This document shows, one piece after another, positions 58,706 through 64,000 of a stretch of 64,000 bases of DNA. The notes under the pieces were generated by a model. That model was not told where the DNA came from and made no database searches. It saw nothing but the letters and a program-made list of their open reading frames with translations. The stretch lies in assembly GCF_000714815.1 (NCBI RefSeq), contig NZ_JMIH01000014.1:124001-188000 (forward strand), given 5' to 3'. A program made the position numbers and the translations under genes. The stretch comes from Anditalea andensis. Lineage in GTDB: Bacteria; Bacteroidota; Bacteroidia; Cytophagales; Cyclobacteriaceae. The number at the start of each line of letters is the position of its first letter. Position 1 is the first letter of the stretch.

Positions 58706-59602
58706 TTATTGCCCGTCCTGAAGCAAGACAAGCCATGCTTCATGAACTTTTCCATCTTCTATAAGCTGTTGGGCACTTTTATGTAGATGGAATGAGAAAC
58801 TTTCAGGGTCATTTTGGTATTTGATTTTCATTTCCTGTATTTGAGGCTGCAGCATATACTCATGTAACTCATCTTGGCTGGGTAGCTTTTCTACATTTCC
58901 CAATCTACCCAGATTATTACCTGTCAATACGATACTGTTAAGCACACTTTCTGGAATCTGATCTACCCCTATACCTTTGTTTCTAAGAGGCTTTGGTATC
59001 TCAAATAGCGCATCACCGGTAGCTCTGCAATACCAGTCTCCTCCCATCCTGGCTACGGGATCTAATTTAAAAGGGTCTATTTTTCCATCATTATCCAAAA
59101 TCTCATCCTTTATATGGGCCAAAAGTATTTCACATACCACTAAATTGGCGGCTCCCCCTTCTTCACCTATGGGTATAATCTGAAGCACTTTACATTCAAA
59201 GGCCACAGGAGCTTCCTTCACTCTTGGTGGGCTTATCAAAAGTGAACTTTCAGGAGTCAGTCCAGATTTTATAAATTCATTTACACCCTTATCATACTCG
59301 GTACTCGCCAGGGACATTTGTTCCACTATACTGAAATTGACGATATTGATGACTACTTCAGGTACTTCGTGCACGTTTTCCAGCGTGTGTTTGGTGGTAT
59401 TGTCCCTTACTCTTCTGGCAGGTGAAAATACGATAACCGGCGGATTGGAGCCAAATACATTGAAAAAACTAAAAGGACTAAGGTTTACATTCCCCTCCTT
59501 ATCTACAGTACTGGCAAATGCTATGGGCCGTGGCGCTATTGCTCCCAGCATATAGCCATGAAACTCACCGGTAGATACTTTTTTTGGATCTATGATACTC
59601 AT
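58706..59602 (-). CDS. Flavin reductase-like, FMN-binding protein
   Basis: The 298-residue protein has an N-terminal flavin reductase-like split-barrel domain (about 1-200), marked by GAIAPRPIAFASTVDKEGNVN, SPFSFFNVFGSNPP and FSPARRVRDNTTKHT, with a C-terminal helical extension. Such proteins bind FMN and reduce it or a small substrate with NAD(P)H; a specific partner is not evident. It is a single gene convergent with sppA. The 616-bp region upstream contains no gene. Confidence 0.85.
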   Translation of the reverse strand: MSIIDPKKVSTGEFHGYMLGAIAPRPIAFASTVDKEGNVNLSPFSFFNVFGSNPPVIVFSPARRVRDNTTKHTLENVHEVPEVVINIVNFSIVEQMSLASTEYDKGVNEFIKSGLTPESSLLISPPRVKEAPVAFECKVLQIIPIGEEGGAANLVVCEILLAHIKDEILDNDGKIDPFKLDPVARMGGDWYCRATGDALFEIPKPLRNKGIGVDQIPESVLNSIVLTGNNLGRLGNVEKLPSQDELHEYMLQPQIQEMKIKYQNDPESFSFHLHKSAQQLIEDGKVHEAWLVLLQDGQ

Positions 59603-60218
59603 TGTATTTTTTTCGCTAGATGTATGATAAAGATTGATGATAGTATAAGATTAGCTTTATCAGCATCTCCATCCTATCGCTAACTCAGAACTCTAGGAAG
59701 AAAGCTTCATATAAAATAGCCATTGCTCATTTGATCTGATCACCTCCTATTTATCGGTTGAAAATAAATAGAATTTACTTTAAAGAAGCCATAATTGCGC
59801 CATAAATATCTTGCTTCAATATATCAAAGTAAGATACCAGAGGGTTTCCTATTATATTTCAAGTTTTCCTTATATTGGTCATAATCCAAGTGCGGTACTG
59901 AAGCTAGGCCATACTTAAGTAAGGGTCAACGGAAGTGGTATCAAAGATTCATAATAAAAATATCCAAGCTTGGTAAAGGTCGCATTTTACCGGAATTCTG
60001 ATAGCAAATCTACTATACTTTGACATATACCAGCCTCCACGCCTAGTAAAAAAAGCCCCCGCTCCAAAATCGGTTAGATAGGTGAAGGTACCGCCTATTG
60101 GACAATCTATCGGGGATCATTTAGAAATATTTGTCACAGTCACAGATTTGACCAAGGTTGGAAATTGAATGCTTTACGACCATGATGCCTTCCATATTAA
60201 AATCCCGGCACGCTTCTA
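59603..60218. other. 616-bp gap without a recognisable gene
   Basis: All six frames are broken by stops. The longest uninterrupted stretch is about 35 codons on the minus strand next to the ROK stop, with no recognisable motif. A strong Shine-Dalgarno-like AGGAGGTGATC on the minus strand (59738-59748) precedes a seven-codon ATG frame (59707-59730). The region may hold the flavin reductase promoter, a decayed gene or a small RNA; I cannot tell which. Confidence 0.5.
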
Positions 60219-61178
60219 TTACAAAATTTCATTTTGAACCTCACTATTTTCAGCCACCAATAGCGCCGCTCCATAAACCCCCGCACTATCGCCCAGCTGG
60301 GCTTTTAATATCGGAGTGTCAAATTCATGATTGAAGATCATTTCTTTAAGGATGTCCGAGGTGTGGGTATAGATGGACCCGATATGGCTAACGCCCCCAC
60401 CAAGGACGATGACATCGGGATCTACTATATTTATCATCACACTTAGTGCCCTTCCAAAGCCATCCTGCAATCTCTTAATTGTCAGCAATGCATATGGGTC
60501 ATGTCCTTCCAAATAACGCTGATGGATTTCTTGTAAGGGTAGTGCATTACCTGATTTTTGTTTGTAAAATAATTCCAGCGCAGGTCCGGAAATAATCTGC
60601 TCATTACACCCCTGCTTGCCGCAATAACAAATCTTGCCCTGACCTGGATATAGGTAGTTATGTCCCCATTCACCTCCTATACCATGTCTGCCCTGGATGA
60701 TATGGCCATTGACCACCAGACCACCTCCTACACCGGTACCTAATATAACTCCGAACACCACCTTCGCCAGGGGAAACTTGGTATGAACGATTCCTAATTT
60801 GGTTTCGGCCAGCGCAAAACAGTTGGCATCATTTGCCAATACAATTGATACGCCCAAAACTTTTTCCAAGTCTCTTTTCAGGTCGTTTCCGTTGATCACG
60901 GTGGCATTGCAGTTTTTCATTTCACCCTTATTGGGAATATAGGTGCCAGGAGAAGCTACTCCAACCATCGTAGGTTTCATGCCCGTCTGGCTTTCCATTT
61001 GACCGACGAGTCGTTTGAATTGGTTAAGGATATGTTCATAACCCAGATGGGCCTCAGTGGGAACCCGTATTCTTAATAGCACCTTGTCCGGGGATTCATA
61101 GGACCTTAAAACCACGCCCTCTATTTTAGTCCCACCAAGATCTATACCCCAAAGATTATCTGCACTGAAATCACTCAT
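60219..61178 (-). CDS. ROK-family sugar kinase
   Basis: The 319-residue cytoplasmic kinase has the phosphate-binding DLGGTKIEG near the N-terminus, the catalytic aspartate in NDANCF (about D117) and the ROK zinc motif with H173 and C184, C186 and C191 in CYCGKQGCNE. ROK kinases phosphorylate hexoses such as glucose, fructose, mannose or N-acetylhexosamines. It is the last gene of the PUL on the minus strand, 45 bp after GH130, so a mannose-type or glucose-type product of GH130 is a plausible substrate. Confidence 0.9.
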   Translation of the reverse strand: MSDFSADNLWGIDLGGTKIEGVVLRSYESPDKVLLRIRVPTEAHLGYEHILNQFKRLVGQMESQTGMKPTMVGVASPGTYIPNKGEMKNCNATVINGNDLKRDLEKVLGVSIVLANDANCFALAETKLGIVHTKFPLAKVVFGVILGTGVGGGLVVNGHIIQGRHGIGGEWGHNYLYPGQGKICYCGKQGCNEQIISGPALELFYKQKSGNALPLQEIHQRYLEGHDPYALLTIKRLQDGFGRALSVMINIVDPDVIVLGGGVSHIGSIYTHTSDILKEMIFNHEFDTPILKAQLGDSAGVYGAALLVAENSEVQNEIL

Positions 61179-61223
61179 CCTCTTTTATATATCGTTTTAC
61201 ATCAATTAAAATAAATGGCTAAT

Positions 61224-62327
61224 CTATTCCTTATCCCAAGTCACTACCCCTACCATGCTGTCGGCTGTCCCATAGTATAAATACCAAGTATTTCCGAATA
61301 GAACAAGCCCCTCCAAAAAAGTAGTTCCATCCACATACTGTCCTGATTTTTCAAAATCCTTTTCCGGCTTGATAAAAGGCTCATTGGTACGGTCCAGCAG
61401 TTTCCACGGTTGTTTGACATCAAACAGCGCCTGTCCACCGGTATAAATTCGGTTGCCAAGTTCGGCCACTCCAATTGTATTGGAATTGCCGGCATTATAG
61501 ATGACCACGATTCCATCTTCCGTGATTACAGGGGGCGGACCTGCCTCCACCAGCCAAGAATCAAAATATCCCGGACGTGGACTCAATACCGGTACCAGAT
61601 TGCCTTCATGGTTTTCTACCGGTTCCCAGTTGACCAGATCGTCAGAGCTTGCCAGCCAGATATGGGGCACTCCATAAAACATCCAATACTTCCCGTCAAT
61701 CTTTGCTGCTACCAGTTTGCCGTCTTTTTCCTCGGTCACTATGGCACCGGATTTAGTCTCCATATTATGGTATTTCCCATCTTTCCAATCCTTAAAGATA
61801 GGTCCATGTTTATCCCAGGTTTTCAAATCTTTAGAAGTAGCTACTGCCAGCCTTGGATATTCCCTGTTCCATTGGGTATAGGTGAGGACAAAGGTACCAT
61901 CCTCCGTTTCCACCAATCTGGGGTCTTCTGTACCGCCGGTCCACTCAAATTCTTTTTGGCTATCATCTGTAGGGTAAAAAACGGGTACCGATTTCCGGGA
62001 ATAGCTGATCCCATCTTCCGATGTGGCCAGACCGATCCTAGAGGTATGTCCTCCTATTTCCTTTTCCCCCAATTTTTCTTCAGCTCTGTAAAAAACATGG
62101 ATCTTACCGTTTTTTACTATGGCTGCCGGATTGAAGGTCGCCATGGATTCCCATTTTACACTTCTTCGGGACATAGGGTCTTCAAATGCCGTTTCTGCAC
62201 GGGGTTCTATTATGGCCTTTTGGTTTTCGGCTCTTTCAAAGGGGCCCATCATCCAGGGTTTCTCCTGTGCATACACCGAGGTGATGGACAGGGCAATGGC
62301 TAATATCAGCGTTAATCTTAATTTCAT
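61224..62327 (-). CDS. Exported glycoside hydrolase family 130 enzyme
   Basis: The 367-residue protein has a signal peptide (about 1-20, VYA-QE) and a five-bladed propeller as in GH130. Typical landmarks are FNPAAIVKNGKIHVFYRAEEK and the GGTEDPRLV motif with the general acid Asp at about D135. GH130 members act on beta-mannosides, as phosphorylases in the cytoplasm or as hydrolases outside it. The signal peptide favours the hydrolase type, but this is inferred. It lies between susD and the ROK kinase, in a PUL. Confidence 0.87.
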   Translation of the reverse strand: MKLRLTLILAIALSITSVYAQEKPWMMGPFERAENQKAIIEPRAETAFEDPMSRRSVKWESMATFNPAAIVKNGKIHVFYRAEEKLGEKEIGGHTSRIGLATSEDGISYSRKSVPVFYPTDDSQKEFEWTGGTEDPRLVETEDGTFVLTYTQWNREYPRLAVATSKDLKTWDKHGPIFKDWKDGKYHNMETKSGAIVTEEKDGKLVAAKIDGKYWMFYGVPHIWLASSDDLVNWEPVENHEGNLVPVLSPRPGYFDSWLVEAGPPPVITEDGIVVIYNAGNSNTIGVAELGNRIYTGGQALFDVKQPWKLLDRTNEPFIKPEKDFEKSGQYVDGTTFLEGLVLFGNTWYLYYGTADSMVGVVTWDKE

Positions 62328-62353
62328 TATACTTTGGATTTATGTGGTCAATA

Positions 62354-62386
62354 GGACCCACAAAAATATCAGATCTCTGTGGGTCC
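62354..62386 (-). promoter_or_regulatory. Intercistronic hairpin between susD and the GH130 gene
   Basis: GGACCCACA and TGTGGGTCC form a perfect 9-bp stem around a 15-base loop, in the 83-bp gap between the two genes. There is no T run after it on the minus strand, so it is more likely an mRNA-processing or stabilising structure than a terminator. Confidence 0.7.
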
Positions 62387-62410
62387 AAAAAGATAGGTTT
62401 GGTTTGATTA

Positions 62411-63940
62411 TTAATACCCGGGATTTTGGGTGATCTGACCACCTGAGCGGTCTACTTCCTCTTGCGGAATAGGGTAAAGATAATGATGCTGCTGGAAATT
62501 TTTCCCCATCGCAGAAAGCACTTCATCGGCCAGATTCCATCTTTTCAGGTCATTGAACCTATGGGATTCAAATCCCAGCTCCACTCTTCTTTCATCAACC
62601 AAGGCCTGGAAAGCTTCTGCTTCTCCTAGACCTCTGCCACTATAAGGAGGCAATAAATCCGCTGGAGAAACTGTTCCATCACCATGTGGCGTATTTCTGG
62701 CTCTTGCCCGCACTTCATCTATCAGCTGCAGGCCACCTTCTATATTGCCTGACCGTATCAAGGCTTCTGCTTTCCACAGCAATACATCCGCATACCTGAT
62801 GTAGATTTTATTACCCGGTGAGTCATCATTGCCTTTAAACTGTCCATTTGTAGTACCCAGTAATTTATTGGGATTTCTTTCCTCTATGTCAATGGTATAA
62901 AATAACCTTGGATCATTTTCCTCAAATGCCTGGACAAAACTCTCCGAAGGAGCTACGAACCCCCAGCCCATAAGGGCAGCCAAACCATTTCCCCTGCCGG
63001 GGTTTCTGGCTTCCTGATGGTCATAGGCAAAGATCACTTCATTTTCATTAAATTGCTGGAAAGCATCAAATGAATCAAAGTAATGATTGTTTAAAGCATA
63101 AAAACCGTAACCGTCCAGTTCATTGATCCGCATGATGACGGCATTATAATCTTCTTCGAATAAGGCCACTTTAGCCTGCATAGCCTTGGCTGCGCCTATT
63201 GATACCCGCCAAGGCTCAGCTGGGTTTGAGTATTTGGTCTCGGGTAATAAGTCCACAGCCCTTTCCAGATCCTGCTTTATAAAAGCCCACACTTCTGCCT
63301 TTGGGGCACGGACGGACACCTCATAGGCATCCTCGAAACTTTCCAGCGGAGCGGTGAGCAGAGGAACATCACCAAAATTATTGACCAGATCAAAATAACT
63401 GTAAGCTCTTAAGAACAAAACTTCTCCCAGCAACCTGTCCCTTAATGCCGGTTGAAGATTGATTTCGTTCATGACCTCTTGATTTTCGAGTATGTCAATG
63501 GCAATGTTTGCCCTGGAGATGGCTTCGTAATTATAACTCCACACTCCGTTAAAGGCACCATTGATGGAAGTGAAATTAAAGGCTGCCACCTCATCCATCC
63601 AGGCCTGATCTCCATCGGGATTCCATTTTTTGATCATATCACCTGCTGCGATGTCATAGACTATAAAGTCATTTCTGAGCACCTTGCCACCGGTCCAGTC
63701 CCACTCCCCTATCACATTGAGGGTTTGGGAATAGAGTTGATATACCGAATTTACCGATGAGGTAATAGATTGCTCCGTGGGATCTGTGCTGATTTGGTCC
63801 TGGGTAATCAAGCCTATCGGCTCTCTGTCCATATACCCTTCACAGCTGGCTATTGCCAGCATGCCGGAAAGGATACCCATTTTTATACTATATCGCATGG
63901 CTTTATATTTTGAGTTTGAAAGTGATTTTTCAGTCATCAT
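62411..63940 (-). CDS. SusD/RagB-family nutrient-binding lipoprotein
   Basis: About 509 residues (495 if an internal ATG at 63898 is used). The N-terminus has a lipoprotein signal ending at IASC, and the body is the helical TPR-like SusD fold with ARANIAIDIL-like ANIAIDIL, FLRAYSYFDLVNNFGDVPLL and the C-terminal VDERRVELGFESHRFNDLKRW. SusD proteins sit on the cell surface and lid the SusC transporter. Its start abuts the susC stop. In PULs this pair captures oligosaccharides for downstream enzymes, here GH130 and ROK. Confidence 0.93.
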   Translation of the reverse strand: MMTEKSLSNSKYKAMRYSIKMGILSGMLAIASCEGYMDREPIGLITQDQISTDPTEQSITSSVNSVYQLYSQTLNVIGEWDWTGGKVLRNDFIVYDIAAGDMIKKWNPDGDQAWMDEVAAFNFTSINGAFNGVWSYNYEAISRANIAIDILENQEVMNEINLQPALRDRLLGEVLFLRAYSYFDLVNNFGDVPLLTAPLESFEDAYEVSVRAPKAEVWAFIKQDLERAVDLLPETKYSNPAEPWRVSIGAAKAMQAKVALFEEDYNAVIMRINELDGYGFYALNNHYFDSFDAFQQFNENEVIFAYDHQEARNPGRGNGLAALMGWGFVAPSESFVQAFEENDPRLFYTIDIEERNPNKLLGTTNGQFKGNDDSPGNKIYIRYADVLLWKAEALIRSGNIEGGLQLIDEVRARARNTPHGDGTVSPADLLPPYSGRGLGEAEAFQALVDERRVELGFESHRFNDLKRWNLADEVLSAMGKNFQQHHYLYPIPQEEVDRSGGQITQNPGY

Positions 63941-64000
63941 TTAAAAGGTTACATTTACCCCCATCAAATAAGTCCTGGCTTGGGGATAAGTACCCATATC
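63941..64000 (-). CDS. SusC-like TonB-dependent receptor, C-terminal end only
   Basis: The last 19 codons and the stop of a minus-strand gene reach the right edge. The sequence YPQARTYLMGVNVTF is a typical C-terminal barrel strand of SusC-family TonB-dependent receptors. The gene lies directly upstream of susD, as expected for a SusC/SusD pair. The rest is outside the window. Confidence 0.85.
   Translation of the reverse strand, partial: DMGTYPQARTYLMGVNVTF

Noticed and set aside
59735-59750. GATCACCTCCT, resembling the 3' end of 16S rRNA
   Set aside because: Only the terminal motif is present and no rRNA sequence flanks it; it reads more simply as a Shine-Dalgarno on the other strand.
61410-62303. 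A 297-codon plus-strand frame opposite the GH130 gene
   Set aside because: It is antisense to a well-supported gene, shows no family motif and has the odd composition of a shadow frame.
1-64000. Mobile elements, CRISPR arrays or defence islands
   Set aside because: No transposase, integrase, direct-repeat array, restriction or toxin-antitoxin gene was seen in any of the gene products or gaps.

Overview
The window reads as chromosomal core genome of a Bacteroidota bacterium, most likely of the order Cytophagales. The main evidence is type IX secretion (SprA, PorV and a cargo protein with a gliding-type C-terminal domain), a SusC/SusD pair, DUF4837 and DUF4494 proteins, Bacteroidota-type promoter motifs (TTTG, about 19 bp, TAnnTTTG) and almost no Shine-Dalgarno sequences. 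I see no rRNA or tRNA genes, insertion sequences, prophage, CRISPR array or recognisable defence island.

Layout. Positions 1-17.2 kb hold a dense plus-strand run: an EnvC-like murein hydrolase activator (cut by the left edge), tatA, gatA, a LysM lytic transglycosylase, a DUF4837 lipoprotein, malic enzyme, ruvA, the giant sprA, gcvH, a VanZ-like protein and a TonB-like protein, closed by a strong terminator. Positions 17.4-22.7 kb hold a minus-strand operon: an FAD oxidoreductase, a large propeller/beta-barrel fusion protein and a YicC-type endoribonuclease. Positions 22.8-27 kb run forward with an MBL hydrolase, pssA, porV and an M16-like protein lacking its zinc motif. Positions 27-38.8 kb mix housekeeping genes and transporters: a GT2 glycosyltransferase, EamA transporter, YigZ, a 3'-5' exonuclease, NhaC, an FAD oxidoreductase, an Mpo1-like protein, a KefB-type antiporter, a membrane-anchored patatin and DUF4494.

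Positions 39.2-42.5 kb are a sugar module: an MFS sugar porter and a fructokinase-like kinase, facing a Tat-exported Gfo/Idh/MocA oxidoreductase. Two tandem outer-membrane barrel paralogues follow. Next come a symporter/GNAT/racemase operon (44.3-47.3 kb), a small lipoprotein and sdhCAB (48.2-51.6 kb). Positions 51.9-59.6 kb contain the T9SS cargo gene with a DCC-family gene, fabD, folK, sppA and a flavin reductase-like gene. After a 616-bp gene-free gap, the right edge is a polysaccharide utilization locus on the minus strand: susC (only its last 19 codons), susD, an exported GH130 enzyme and a ROK sugar kinase.

How the genes work together: several themes concern the cell envelope. These are T9SS export (SprA, PorV, cargo), Tat export (TatA and a Tat substrate), peptidoglycan remodelling (EnvC-like, transglycosylase) and outer-membrane proteins. 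I found no clearly new multi-gene system. The best leads are the porV/dead-M16 gene coupling, the peptidase-like/propeller/barrel fusion, the membrane-patatin fusion, the symporter-racemase operon and the PUL with an intercistronic hairpin.
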